From NCBI GenBank assembly GCA_944989445.1, contig CALYLW010000993.1, forward strand, positions 288,001-352,000: a stretch of DNA of 64,000 nucleotides, given 5' to 3'. The translations under genes and the position numbers were made by a program. How positions within the stretch are numbered: the stretch's first letter is position 1; each line of letters opens with the position of its first letter. The notes below the pieces were generated by a model. That model did not search any database and had not been told where the DNA came from. It saw only the letters and a list, made by a program, of their open reading frames with translations. Source of the DNA: Ampullaceana balthica (Eukaryota; Mollusca; Gastropoda; Lymnaeidae). This document shows positions 48,338-61,469 of the stretch, piece by piece.

Positions 48338-51300
48338 ATGGCTATGCCCCCACCAGTGCCTCCCGGCAAACGGAAAGAAATTTATAAATATGAGGCACCA
48401 TGGACAGTGTATAGCATGAACTGGAGCGTCAGACCTGATAAAAGATTTCGACTTGCTCTTGGGAGTTTTGTTGAAGAGTATAATAATAAGGTATGCTATT
48501 GAAAATCGAGGAGATTTTGTGTGAATGTTCATTTTAAAGATTTAAAATATTTTAAAACATTTATAGCATGACCAATAATTTCGATTTTATACTGAGGTTT
48601 TCATTTTGATTTGTGCGAAAATTAATTAAAAAAAACAAAAACAAAAAAACAAATGGTATTGTTCTTATATTTGTAGTTATCCCATGGTCTATTGATATCT
48701 CAATAAATGTTAAGTTCTAGTAGTAGAAGTTATAAAAATAAAATATAATTAAATTTTATTTCAACAAATACGCCCCAAAAAACATAAGATCTTTTGGCTT
48801 TTATTTAATTAAATACATTCAAAATAAAAATAAAAAAGATGAAGTTTGAGTCAAATTATGTTTGAAAATAATAACATTAAGGAAATTAGAGTTTTTAACA
48901 GGGAACAAAAGGGAAAAGATAGCTTTAAGAGATTCACTTCTTATAAGGATTAAATGACTGAAAAAATGTCAAAATCCAATGGGTAAGTTAAAAGGCAGAG
49001 AAACCTAAAATTTTTAATGGACAAATTAAAAACGCCTAAATGATGTAAAATAAAAAAACCTGTAAAAACCAAAGTTTTTTACTATAAATCCTTTATATTT
49101 GAGACATTACTCAGTGCTGTTAACTCAAGGTGCCAAATGTTCCCAGGCAGGAGTTAAAAATTCCCAAATTAGACTAAAAAATTCCCACATTCATTAAATC
49201 CTGTTGACGAAGCCAACAAGTGGTGTCGGGTGGGTGGGGGTGGGTGGTGGGGTGCGTTCAGTTTGTTACTGGTAGAAATAATAATAAAACAACAATCTCT
49301 AAATGAAAACATCATTACCGTCAATACACAACTTTATTGTATATTACAAAGAGTAAAAATGTCTGTAATTGCTAAAAAAATAATAAATAAAAAAATGAAT
49401 GTTTTGTAATTTATTTTATTCATAACCAATGAATCAATAATACATAGTTACATAGATTTCTTAGAGTCATGAATTATTGAAAAGACGAAATCTTTAATAT
49501 TTTATATTTAATATATTATCTAGTCTAATTCAAACCACTTTGACTATATCACAAATGTTTGATTCTGCCACTTTGCTTCATTATATTAAAAAAAACTAAT
49601 TAAGATTACATTTTCTTTAAAAAAGTTATACATTTACATAGCATTAATGACTTGGGGATTTATATGTAACATGATTCGGTCTCAAACTAATTAATTCAGT
49701 GCTGCCAGTGACAATTTTGGGAAAACCTAGCCAACACGTCAAAAACAAAAGTAGATCTGAAATAAAAAAACCTAGACATGCTAAAAATAAACAAATATGA
49801 CGTCACAAAGCCTCCCCACACCCTAAAAAAATTATTTCTTACTTGAAAATGAGCATGTTTCAAATCATTTTATTTTATTGTCATTCAAGTGTGTATTTAA
49901 TTTTTAAAATTTGTAAATATTCCCATATTTAAAGCCAATCCTCTTAAATTCCCAAATTCCTATTTCTATAAATTTGGCTAAAAAATTCCCACGATTTGGG
50001 AAATTTCCCAGGAATTAACAGCACTGGCATTACTAAAATTGATTATGGTCAATATAGTACGCACCGCAATACAGACTAGCATAAACATTTACAGATCGGA
50101 ATATTTTGAAAGTATGTTCAGTATAATATGCACAGCGCGTTCAATATAATACGTACCGCGCGACAGACTAGCATAAACATTTACATGCCATTAGAGATAA
50201 TCTAAATATTCATTAATTTAATTACACAGTACATTCGATCAATCTGACGTTTTTAACGATAATTTTTATCGTCGCCACAAGTCTGCCTGCAAAATTTCAG
50301 CCCTATAGGATTCCGCGAAGTGGGTTAAAAATTGATCCTAAGTTTTTGCGACAAGCAAGCAAGCAGCCGTTACGATTTTATATAAAGGATTTAAAAACAA
50401 CTACTTATTATAATAGAATTTGACTCCATAAAAACTAAAAAAGCAGTTTATTAACATTATACCCTTAGAGTTATCAAGTATAAACAATGATAACATTTTT
50501 TGTTCCAGGTTCAAATTGTCAGTCTAGATGAAGAAACATCAGATTTCTCTGCAAAAAGTACATTTGATCATCCATATCCTACCACAAAAATCATGTGGAT
50601 TCCAGATTCTGTGAGCAAAAATTTCTCATTGTATTCGGTTAACTTATTTTTTAAAAATGTATGCAATACTTTCATTTCTCAATTGTCAAAATTACTGTGA
50701 AACAGCATGAAAAAATTCGATATAAAGGTGGGAAGCCCTCAGCCCTATTCATGCTGGCCCTGTCCGTTTTAATTTTAATTTACAAAAAAATTGTTGTGCG
50801 CTAATAATAATGGACTGAATGAAAGTAGAGCTATTGATTTCATCAAACATATTTATTTCTCCATGCCACAGAAGGGGGTGTTCCCTGATCTGTTAGCTAC
50901 TTCAGGTGACTATTTGCGAGTTTGGAGAGTTGGTGACACAGAAACAAGACTGGAATGTTTACTCAATAATGTAAGGTTCATTGTGTATACAGTTTTCATG
51001 TGAATACAGCCTGTAACAGAGTTTTTCATCTTACATAAAAAAATAATTGATATTCCTTTTTAGCTTATTTCAATGGGTAACAAACCACCTTAGGCTAAGA
51101 AAAATTTGGATTGACTTTAAAACTATTTATAATGAGAGATTATCTTTGGATAAAATTGTTCTTTTTGATCTTCTCAGAATAAAAATTCAGATTTTTGTGC
51201 GCCACTTACATCATTTGACTGGAATGAAGTGGATGCCAACTTGTTGGGGACATCTAGCATTGATACAACTTGTACTATATGGGGTTTAGAGGTGAGAGAC

Positions 51301-54300
51301 TTCTTACTTGTACTATATGGGGTTTAGAGGTGAGACACTTCTTACTTGTACTATATGGGGTTTAGAGGTGAGACACTTCTTACTTGTACTATATGGGGTT
51401 TAGAGGTGAGAAACTTCTTACTTGTACTATATAGGGGTTTAGAGGTGAGACACTTCTTACTTGTACTATATAGGGTTTAGAGGTGAGAGACTTCTTACTT
51501 GTACTATATAGGGGTTTAGAGGTGAGACACTTCTTACTTGTACTATATAGGGTTTAGAGGTGAGACACTTCTTACTTGTACTATATGGGGTTTAGAGGTG
51601 AAAGACATCTTACTTGTACTATATAGGGGTTTAGAGGTGAGACACTTCTTACTTGTACTATATAGGGTTTAGAGGTGAGAACTTCTTACTTGTACTATAT
51701 AGGGTTTAGAGGTGAGACACTTCTTACTTGTACTATATAGGGTTTAGAGGTGAGAGACTTGTTACTTGTACTATATGGGGTTTAGAGGTGAGAGACTTGT
51801 TACTTGTACTATATGGGGTTTAGAGGTGAGAGACTTGTTTCTTGTACTATATGGGGTTTAGAGGTGAGAGACTTGTTACTTGTACTATATGGGGTTTAGA
51901 GGTGAGAGACTTGTTACTTGTACTGTATGGGGTTTAGAGGTGAGAGACTTCTTAGTTTTACTATATGGGGTTTAGAGGTGAGACTTCTTACTTGTACTGT
52001 ATGGGGTTTAGTGGTGAGAGTCTTATTTAAAGAATTCATTCAAAAGATGACATCCAAATAATATAATTGAAGTAATTACTTTAATTTCAATATATTTTAA
52101 AGAGCCGTTGCTTAATACAAATTTTCAGAATAAATGCTCCATCCAGAAAAATAAGAAAATGTAAGCATCATACTGTTATAATTCAAAATGTAACCTAGGT
52201 GGTTTTTTGTTGTTGCTCATTAAGCTTTAATGGACACTAAATTAAAATGTTTTTTAGCACCCACTTAACGTTTAATGCCCCATAAGGTTTTCTGTAAACT
52301 TCCGCCTCAGTCCTGTAAGGATTTCCTGTTTATTGTCATCAACTGGTTATGAATTTTAAAAAATTGCGGAAAATGTATTTATATTATTATTGTTATACTG
52401 ACTTCATCTTTTAGGATAAGAATGGTTATCTTACATATTCAAAAGACTGTCTTGGGTTTAATACTATTTTTACCTGTAGTTTAGTACTATTATTTGTTTT
52501 AAAAAGTATAGCAAAATCACATCTTCAAAAAAAAATGTAAGAACTACCACAAAACTTCGCGAATTGAGCGATAACACTAGCGAAAGCAAACACCGCCAAC
52601 CTGGAAGTCGACTAAAGCTTCTCTTACTAAATGAAGAGTTTCTACTTTCTATGATTTCATTACTAAAGAGAGCGCTATCAAGGCGCGCTTTACCGCGTTT
52701 CGGGATTAGAGGCAAGGCGCACATTACCGCGCTTTGGGGCATTAAACGTTAATATAGCACGATTCAAAGGATTAGCCTACCAACTTCATAGCTTATTCTG
52801 ATTCTTAGTTTTACATTCTTTATTGACACCATTTGAACAGACTGGACAGATGCTTGGACGTGTAAATGTTGTGTCGGGACATGTCAAGACACAGCTCATT
52901 GCCCACGACAAGGAGGTTTATGATATTGCATTCAGTCGAGCTGGAGGTGGTCGAGACATGTTTGCTAGTGTGGGTAAGTTGCACCCTCGTCTTAGTTTAA
53001 CTATAGCTCTACTTTCATAGGGATTTGAACTCTAACTCTGGATTTTCTCATTCCTGCCATGGACAATTAGTGGTTGGAACAATCTTACAAAGGGATTAGC
53101 TGAAGTGACAACAATTGACACATTTATGTCTATTGCCTCATGTTCCCCAACCTCCAGTCAGAAATACTCTGATGAACAGCCCTACAATTACAATGTATCA
53201 TCTTCATGGAACTATGTACAAAAATTTAACATCTATTTTGGATCCACAATGATCAGAGAATTGGTCATGGGCCCTTTATAAATAGCAGAAGAACAAAAAT
53301 TCTATTACTCTCAGTTGAGTGACATTAAATAAGTTTATACATTTAGATTTAATAAATATTTGAAATTGAAGTTACTGAGCTGCTGCAGAAACAATTTTAG
53401 TGGGTGGAATTTCATGGAATATAGTGTTCAGGCATTTCAACACTTAGGACAGAACATTTTAAAAAAAAACAACTTCTTTAATCACACCACCAATTTGAAG
53501 AATTATTCTCTTCTGTCAATAATATGACATTTTAATATTCTAATTATGCACTATAATATGTGGAAATGTTTATCAACTTTGGTGGTTAAATTCTGAGTGT
53601 CTGTCTTAAATTTCTAAGTGTAATTGTCATAATGACATGAGACGAAGAGTAATAGCTAGCCTTTCTATAGTTTTGCAGGAGAATTTGAATCAAAGATAAA
53701 TATAGGCTCTTAACACACCCTCAATAAAAAAAAATTCAATCAGCTTATGAACAAACAAAGGAACCAGTTACATGACTTACAGTTTATATTTAATATTATT
53801 GAACCTGTTCAATTCATTTTAATGAGACCATAAAAATGTGACAATACTAAGGGTTATATTTTGAGACGGTATTTTGTATCTATGCTAAGATTTAATTTAC
53901 TCCTGTGCCCAAAGGTGCTGATGGCTCTGTGCGAATGTTTGACCTGAGACACTTGGAGCATTCAACCATCATCTATGAGGACCAGCAGCATGTTCCCTTA
54001 CTGAGGCTGGCATGGAACAAACAGGACCCCAACTACCTGGCCACTATGGCTCTTGATGCTCTTGAGGTAAGTGTTGTGTCATCACAGCAGCCCAAAGCTA
54101 CATTAAAACATTCATTGTTTTGATAGATGGTCAAAGATAAAGAAAATGTACAATTTCATAATGTGAAAAGGTTTTTTTTATATAAAAAAATGTTTATGAA
54201 TGGGATATTACTTAAATCCAGGTCATCATACTTGATGTTCGGGTGCCCTGTACTCCAGTTGCCAGGTTAGCAAATCACAGAGCTTGTGTGAATGGTATTG

Positions 54301-56337
54301 GATGGGCTCCCCATTCTAGCTGTCACATATGCACTGCTGGTGAGTAGCAATGGGTTTTGATGTAAACATTCCAGATAGGAGAGGGTTTAATCAAAACTAG
54401 TTGTGGTCTGCTCTTTATAACAACAATTATTAAGATAAAGATCTTTCACATACCACACTTTAACTTCTAATTTATAAGGAGTTGTAAAGTCCTAGAATTC
54501 AATGTCAATAAAAATATAAATATTTTAAAAGATAGTACTGAAATCCCCTTGAGTTCTTTCATTTTGGTTGGGCTGGGTGGGGGTTAGTACTACAGTCTAA
54601 CCCACTTACCTCGAGCTCGGTTAGCTCGACCACCCCACTAACTCGACATTTTTTATTGGAACCGCCAAATTCTCTCTTTGTCTTTGCATTTTTTCATCAG
54701 CTAATTTGATTTTTCTAAGTAGCCGAAACCTACTACCTCGAGCACAAAAGAGGGCCAAATTTGCAACTTAACGTTGGTTTACCTCGATCCTCGTCGGTTG
54801 GCCTAGCAATGCACTCTGCATTTTTAGTTCGAAACAGTGTTGACATCTCGCTTTCTTCGAGACTTCCGGCTATTGTGTGATTCTACGAGATTTCAATAAA
54901 AATTACCGGATGTTTTGCGTGTGTGAATTATTAGTTCGACGTGTATCCATGGAGTATGTATTCACCCGAGGTACTGGACAATCGCGTTATCGGTCTTTAA
55001 TCGTCATTATTTCGCAGTGCATGTTATATTATTATTAAACTTAATTCATTTTCTGATGTATTAATCATTTTATTTTGTAAGATAAACGAATATCTTTAGA
55101 AATGAAAATAAAGGTTTGTATCGAGAATCGACGTTGGTTTTTATTTAATCAAATAAAAAAATTATTATTCTTTTAAAAGTTTGTTGTTGCTTTGTTACCA
55201 GTAAGATACGTGACTGTGACTAACACGCGCGTGACGATGAAATCAAATCATTTCTGATAAGGAATGATTTTTAAAAAAATCCGCTTAGACTTAGTTGCCG
55301 GCCGAGGTCTAACACACAGCCCACAGCGTGCTGTGATCAACGGTCAAGGCCACAATAGTTTTATTTATATTACAAGTTTGATTGACTGAGGAAATTCGAG
55401 AGCGTTCTGATAGTAACAGATATCCTGCACGTCAAAAGCATTAAACTTAAAATTACCATATTGATATGCTTATTTTTATTATTTTTTTATTCGCTGATTC
55501 GACGGGCATTACAAACGCTTGACACGCGCCATGGGACGACGCGAGGCGAAAACTTTGACCTTTTAACGCATGCGCAGACAATTATAAACTGGTAACTTTT
55601 TTTTTATTAAATGGAATTGAAACATACCACAGAGACGTAATCAAAGTCCTTTACTTCGGCATAAATATATATATATAAATAATAAAATATATATATATAA
55701 AACTCCCGATTAGTGTCATAACTTTTCCCGACTTTCAAGGCCGAGAATTTTTTTTTAAAGAATTCCCGACTTTTTCCCGTTTTCCTGAGTGGGAACCATG
55801 GTTATATTTAAATTTTAAACGGCCCTTAAAATCAAACGGTCATTACAACCTTAGGAAAGAGTGAAGAAATATTAGGGTTCCGATACGATTCCGATTAATC
55901 GTCCCATCACTAATTAACGCTAACTAATTACTCACGTACATAAAGAAATTTCAAGCACATGTTAATATTTTGCCGCCATAATGGTTTTCGTTTTAACTCG
56001 ATCATCGGTTATGTCGACGCCATTTTTCATACCCCAACGCCGTCGACTTAACCGGTTTCGACTGTAGTTTGAAATTGCTTGAAATTGTTCTGTTCTAATT
56101 TTTGGGGTATTATCTTGCAAGTTGTGCCTTCTATCCAACTGACTTGTTTTTCAATTCATGCCAGGAGATGATCACCAGGCCCTGATTTGGGACATCCAAC
56201 AGATGCCACGGGCCATTGAAGATCCCATCCTGGCATACACTGCCGGCGGGGAGATCAATCAGATTCAGTGGTCGTCCACACAGCCTGATTGGATCAGTAT
56301 CTGCTACAACAACTGCATGGAGATATTGCGAGTCTAG
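48338..56337 (+). CDS. DCAF7: DDB1- and CUL4-associated factor 7 (WDR68/HAN11)
   Basis: WD40 beta-propeller that binds DYRK1/HIPK2 kinases and acts as a CUL4-DDB1 substrate receptor; one of the most conserved animal WD proteins. Eight exons, all in phase with GT/AG borders: 48338-48490, 50509-50610, 50872-50970, 51178-51291, 52841-52973, 53915-54066, 54222-54339 and 56165-56337 (TAG), 347 residues against about 342 in human. Diagnostic stretches: [124 protein letters not shown] and [20 protein letters not shown]; it ends NCMEILRV. The start differs from vertebrates ([10 protein letters not shown]); a second ATG two codons on is possible. Introns 1, 4 and 7 carry transposons. The donor of exon 4 is amplified into a tandem array. 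Confidence 0.97.
49050..50400 (-). repeat. Interspersed repeat R1, copy 3, split by hAT
   Basis: Minus-strand homologue of 2555-2935, with AACCCACTTCGCGGAATCCT, CTGAAATTTTGCAGGCAGAC and two iterations of TTTATGCTAGTCTGT plus 'attgaacgcgctgtgc'-like words. It resumes at about 49110-49050 after the hAT element. Lies in DCAF7 intron 1. Confidence 0.65.
49112..50026. mobile_element. Non-autonomous hAT element in DCAF7 intron 1
   Basis: Ends CAGTGCTGTTAACTC and, on the other strand, CAGTGCTGTTAATTCCTGGG. Flanks are ACATTACT (49104-49111) and GCATTACT (50027-50034), an 8-bp duplication with one change. Subterminal AATTCCCA words recur on both sides. It interrupts repeat R1. No ORF. Confidence 0.85.
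51268..52020 (+). repeat. ~38-bp minisatellite made from the DCAF7 exon 4 splice donor
   Basis: The unit CTTGTACTATATGGGGTTTA followed by GAGGTGAGAGACTTCTTA contains the last 24 bases of DCAF7 exon 4 and the first ~14 of intron 4. I count 20 copies of the TTTAG(A)GGTGA(G/A) box; the first is the real exon end at 51291. Later units differ mainly in ACTATATGGGG versus ACTATATAGGG and in the last few bases. Almost all keep an intact GTGAG donor. Confidence 0.95.
52269..52748. mobile_element. TTAA-flanked MITE in DCAF7 intron 4
   Basis: Ends CGTTTAATGCCCCATAAGG and, on the other strand, CGTTTAATGCCCCAAAGCG, flanked by TTAA (52265-52268 and 52749-52752). TTAA targets fit piggyBac or Kolobok. Short open frames inside are not protein-like. 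Confidence 0.75.
54593..56064. mobile_element. pogo/Tigger-like element in DCAF7 intron 7
   Basis: Ends CAGTCTAACCCACTTACCTC and, on the other strand, CAGTCGAAACCGGTTAAGTC, with TA on both sides (54591-54592 and 56065-56066). CAGTC ends with ACCGGTTAA-like words are typical of Tigger elements. The 1.47-kb interior has no transposase and seems to hold further insertions (for example near 55640-55800). Confidence 0.75.
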
Positions 56338-59300
56338 GGGTTCTGTGTGAATGGGGATTGTTGAAAGTTTCCGTCTTGTGGGTCGAGAGAAGTGTGGCTG
56401 ATTTATATTGTGTGCCAGAGGATGAAAAAGTCTGGTAAAGTCAGTGTGAAACGGTGTTCTGAAAAAGACCCATCTAGGGGCTATGTCATGCCATCAACCA
56501 TCATGCCATCAAATAGTTTTTACTGTGTACATTTTTGAAGGAGATGCAGGAGTATTTTTAACTAGTATTGTTTACGAATTTTCCAAAATTTTACCTATTT
56601 AAAATTTTTTGGACTTGTTATTTTTTTTCTTCTTGATTTTTAAAAATCCTCTCAAGTTTATGGCAAGGTCATGAAAATTTAGTTAAAATATTTCATTTGA
56701 GATGTTGAAGTTTCTTGATGTTTGTCTAACATGAGTTTTTTTATTTAAAAAATATTGCTTTGATGTTTGTCATACTTCAGTGCATGTGAGTTTTAAAATT
56801 ATATTTTGATTTTTTCCCCACCTTCAGTCTGATATGTGAGTAACTTGCTAGAGAGACAATGAAATATCAATCACATTGAAATATTTAGCTTTAAAAAATG
56901 TATCAGTAGAAGTTTTAAATTGATAATAACCAGTTTAAAATAAAGTAGCAAATTCAGAAACTTGTTACATGTGTCAGTATTTAGGAAAAATGAAAACATG
57001 GTATCGCCCATTCAATTTCGATGTTATAACGGAAGGAATAGTCAAATGGGCAGAAAAATAGGGAACAGCAAAGAAAATGTGATCCATGCTTGTGCTGACT
57101 GGGAAATTACCCCTATCTGACACATGCCCTATGTTTGACTCGCAAGTCCAGGCTGCAAAATAAAGAAGCAATTACACAGCAGCAGCAGGTCTCTTGTCCT
57201 CATTTTTTAATACAAATAAAAGAACTTAAATAAAATATTGTCCTCCTTAGAATTGAGCTTGTCTCCATCCTGGGTCTGTAACCCTTCTTTTTATAGCACA
57301 GGACAACTGAACTACAAAAGTGCTTTGATAAATTTAATGCAGTGATCTTTTAAAGTTAAAGAAGCCACAAATTACATTTATCTGTGCTACTTAAAACCTC
57401 TACCAATGAGGAATTTTGAAAAATTAGGCAGACATTACAAGGATTAATGAATAAGCATATTTCTAAGTTCACTGTTCATGCATAATGTCAATAATTTTGG
57501 GACTTTAAAAAATGAATCATATGTAAATATAGCATTATAATTTGAAATTCTTTATATATAAAGGGTAAGTTTCATTTAGATGTTCCTTTAGTTTGATAAT
57601 GATTGACTGAAATACCAATTAGAGTATTGTTAAATTTATAAATATTAAGACAAAAACTATCTCTCCAAGAGGCATGTAGGCATAGATTGGGACATAGAAT
57701 TAATCATTTCTAAACATGTGTAAATAATATTAATATAATATATTATGTTTTAAGTAATTTTATGTTTATCAGTAAAAAAAAATACTTACGGCTTATATTG
57801 TTTGCTTTTTTTTATTGAATCATTTTGTAACATTGCTAGGATTCTTAAACTTATGAAAGGTAGATTTATAATATAATACATATCACTTATCTCATTTTGA
57901 AAAGTAGATTTGGAGGAAACTAGATTAAAATTTAAAATGTGCCTCATTACAAAGAATTTTCCAGAAAATATTGCATAATTCATATTTTAGTAAGGTTAGG
58001 TTGTAAAAGAAATAATTAAATGTTATTATGGCCATTTATCTATTAAAAATGTATACTTTGTATATTGTGTTTAATGTAAAGCAGGCTTTATGACTGTTGT
58101 AATTTAAACTCTGCTATAAAACATTTCAATGTTAAATGAATTTATTTTTCTTTGGAATCATGGAGATCTGAAATGACAAGTCAAATTATAGTTGAATCAA
58201 TTTAAAAAAAAACAAGCAGGAAAAACCCCCACCCTTTTACTTTTATGAATAATTTCAATTCAATTACATGTATTCAAATATTCTATGAAAATGGGATTTC
58301 ATAACTTTTTTCTTTTTACCATTTATATGACCCCCATTTCAAACCTTGTCATTACAAAAAAATAAACGAAATGTAAAACTTGAACTGGGAATTTATGTAT
58401 TTATTTTTTAAATTGTCAATTCTTTAGAAGTATGTGAGGTCCAATCCATAGTATATTTTGTTGCCCCATTGCATTAGCATCATTAGTGAGTGCTGACCCC
58501 TTGGTAGAACTTTCTGACAGTGGCGTGACGCTAACAGAAAAAAACAACTGATTTGACAGATTTATTTAAAAAGAATTTCTTTGCATGTCACTTTATCGCG
58601 GTCCACTTTAAAAAAACATAGTGCAACCAGAGAGGTTACTATCAGGTCTGACAGACTGCATGGAGGTCCATATAAGAACTAGACTAAGATCCCTGCTCCT
58701 AGATGTATTTGGAACGCTAACTCACACTGTTTTTTTTTATTGAGTTGCTATATCAGCCTGGCGGCTGGATAGCGAAGTCAATAGTGCGCTCGCCTCACAA
58801 GCTGAGGGCCGTGGGATCTAGCCTGCGTTAAAGCCACAATAAAAATGTTGATGAATGACTATCGCTAAAAAAGTCCTCAGCTGACCTGGAGAGGAGATGG
58901 GCGCCGCCAAGGTCTACCAAGTCCTGAGAAAGTTCTAATGGAAACATTAGAACCCCATACGACCAACCATGATTTTAAGGGACTCACATATAAGCCTATC
59001 ATTATAATAATCTTGTCATGTGGCTTTATTTTGTGAATTCTTCTAGGCCTCTATAAAGTAAATTTGGCCCGCACCTATCAATATCAGTTTTTGAGTTCAC
59101 CCATGCTGTAATTGTAATCAAAATGTGAGCTTTTCAATATCTTCCCTTTGAATAATTGATGAGTATTGCCTAATAAAAAGTTTACCACTATTGTGGTTTA
59201 CCAGACTTTAATTCTCCTGCCATACTTCTATAATTTGGGATGACTGTTGGTGACCATTAGTGGAATCTTATTGAAGATCTTACTTATGTCAAACCAGGCC

Positions 59301-59753
59301 TTCCACCCCACACTTCTTTAAATATATTTAAAAAATTTTTTATTGCTTCGTCACAAGGGAATGACCCCCTTTTATGGTGATTTTCGTTGGTCTGGCACTG
59401 TTCAAATGTAAGTCTAGGACTTGGGGACAGGGGGTGGAGAAGACACAGAATAACCGAATTCATTTATTAAATAATTGACAATTGAGACCTAATTGATGAT
59501 CTATTAACGCAACTAACTCAATTAACTTTTGAAAATCAAACTTTTAATCTCTCATTTTGTAATCAAATAAAAAAAATTATTGCAAATTTTAAATAAATTT
59601 ATTTGAAGACTAAGAAAGAAATGGAAAACAGAAATGTGTAACACATGAATTAATAAATAATTTAAAAATAAGTAACTTAGGAAAAGCGAAAGTACTTCAT
59701 GTTCCGGTGTAAACATTAGCCACGAGTTCTCTACCCCATAATGCAGCCCATTG
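56338..59753. other. DCAF7 3' UTR then intergenic sequence
   Basis: AATAAA signals at about 56939 and 57161 fit DCAF7 polyadenylation. No further exon is supportable up to 59753 apart from a SINE near 58757-59015. Confidence 0.5.
58757..59015 (+). mobile_element. tRNA-derived SINE (family S2)
   Basis: Head GGCGGCTGGATAGCGAAGTC and GTGCGCTCGCC resemble an A box, GTGGGATCTAGCC a B box, followed by a GC-rich body (GGAGAGGAGATGGGCGCC) and an AT-rich tail. Different from family S1. Single copy in the window. Confidence 0.6.
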
Positions 59754-59766
59754 CAAGATGGCTGCG
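59754..59766 (+). promoter_or_regulatory. YY1-like site
   Basis: CAAGATGGCTGCG matches the CAAGATGGCGGC core that YY1 binds just downstream of many animal transcription starts. It lies 170 bp before the first coding exon at 59927 and in the same direction, so it may mark that gene's promoter. Confidence 0.45.
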
Positions 59767-59926
59767 CCCATAGGTTTATTGGTGTAAATAATGGCAAGAA
59801 ACATAACATTGCGGATTGCAACAAGAGAAATCAATTTTAGAAATTATATTAACACTAAAAATGGTTTTTTAGATCCCAAATATTTTCTAAATTTTGGATG
59901 ATACAGACCTTAGTGATAAACTAAAA

Positions 59927-60052
59927 ATGGATGAGACTTTCAAGAAGATGTTTCAAAAGAGAGTTTATGATCTCCTGTCACACAAATATGGAATACTCTT
60001 GCTCATTTTTGGAGGCATCCTTATTATGATATCAGCGCTTCATTTTGGAGAG
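59927..60052 (+). CDS. First coding exon of a small membrane protein gene (partial)
   Basis: ATG at 59927 has a good context (AAAATGG) and opens 42 codons to a GT donor (GGAGAG|GTAACT at 60052/60053). It encodes a polar start (MDETFKKMFQKRVYDLLSHK) and one transmembrane segment (YGILLLIFGGILIMISALHF). I do not recognise the family. No later exon is supportable before 64000, so the intron is long or the rest lies outside. The leader has three short upstream ORFs (59758-59787, 59791-59901, 59898-59921) unless an intron removes them; AG acceptors at TTTTTTAG (59864-59871) and GATACAG (about 59906) could do so. The in-frame TTG at 59894 is preceded by a stop and is unlikely to be a start. Confidence 0.55.
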
Positions 60053-60135
60053 GTAACTGTGTCACTCTGTAGACTTTTTAAAACTTTAAGACTATATACT
60101 ATAGGCCATTCACCATCACACATTTAGTATTTAGC

Positions 60136-61354
60136 CCATAATTATAATTACGAAGTGATTATTCGCACAGTTTTGCCAGTGCAGATAATGCTGATATTAT
60201 CCGCACGGGTCGTCTGCGCATGCATCTTACTTATAGTGGCTGGTCACGATGAAAAAAAAAGCGCCCGGTGTAGACAAAATAATGGCCGGTATCACTCGAT
60301 TTAAGCTAAAATGTGTAATTTATATGCTAATACTTTTTAAAATTTCATGATTACTGAAATTTTAAAGTACCATTGCCATAAAAATTGATTAGTGTGCATT
60401 TAATGATAATTATTTATAATTTTTAAATAACAAACATTTTCATCAGCTTCTGATTCTCCAGTTGAGTGGTTAATCTAGCTTAGTTCAATTTATCATTATG
60501 GTACGCGGATCAAATCCTAGGACGGTCTTATTTTTTTTTGGTGGGGGGGTTTACAACCACAGTGAGGATGTTTGCATACACACAAGCAGGCTCTTTCCCA
60601 GAAACATTATATTTTTTCCCCACCCATGCCTGTCTTATCTATTCTGTTACTAACAGTCACTGTTACGGACTCTCACTTTAAAATTTGTATGCAATACTGG
60701 CTATACCATTGTATCGTCTTTCGTTTTTTCATGCTTTAAATTAAATTAACTTAATGGATTTATCTTGACCACAGGTACAATGCTAGTTTTGGGGTGAATA
60801 ATAATTATTCTTTTTCATTACAGAGTCTCGTCCAATTAAATATTATGTATGAAAGTTAATAAAAAGTTACTTCATAATTATACAGAATAAAACTACAAAG
60901 TTGATTGCACTGGAACAGTTAATAATAGTATAGTTTTATAATATATCAGCTAAATCCGTAGTATTACTAATTAATGATTAATCATTAACAAACGATATTC
61001 AGGTCCGCTCAGATTATTGCCAAAATGGATACAAATATAAGATTCCAGACACTCGAAAGACGGTTAAAATGACAATTGAATTAGTTCGACATTATTCTCA
61101 CGGTCAAAGTCAAAATTTTAAAGTGAGAGTCAGTAACAGTGACTGTTAGTATTATTTGCTAATTTTTATTAACATTTTTATATGCATTACCCAAGTCCAA
61201 GGCCTTTAGATATCGTTTGGCATCATTCTCACGGTCAAAACCGTTTGGCAATGCGAATAACGCTAGGCATTATCTGCACTGTTTACCGTGCGGATAATGT
61301 TGGACATTATTCGCACTGCCAAAACCGTGCGAATAACGCTTACCTTATAATTAT
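60136..61354. mobile_element. Element with diverged terminal inverted repeats
   Basis: CATAATTATAATTACGAAGT at 60136 matches, on the other strand, CATAATTATAAGGTAAGCGT from 61354. Both continue into ATTCGCAC(A/G)GTTTTG(C/G)CAGTGC and iterated 'gataatg...ccgcac' words. The interior includes a tRNA-like SINE-like copy (60440-61110) and a 38-bp inverted pair (60651-60688 with 61113-61150). No ORF. Confidence 0.55.
60440..61110 (+). repeat. tRNA-headed repeat, copy 1
   Basis: Head: CTCCAGTTGAGTGGTTAATC (A-box-like) and GGATCAAATCCTAGG (B-box-like). Body words TGCCTGTCTTATCTATTCTG, ...TTAACTTAATGG..., TTCAGGTCCGCTC and AAGATTCCAGACACTCGAAA recur in the same order and direction at 61590-61855. Confidence 0.55.
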
Positions 61355-61469
61355 GGAGTGATTATTCCCACAGCTGTGGGAATATTGTCTAGCATTATTC
61401 ACACAGTCACGCATGCGCATTGGTGTTTTATTGGTTATTTATAATTATAATTTAAAAAAATCGTCTGTC

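Noticed and set aside
55000..55600. Transposase gene inside the Tigger-like element
   Set aside because: No open frame or recognisable catalytic motif is visible in either strand.
59894..59896. TTG as start of the membrane protein
   Set aside because: A stop lies two codons upstream, and an ATG in good context follows at 59927 in the same frame.
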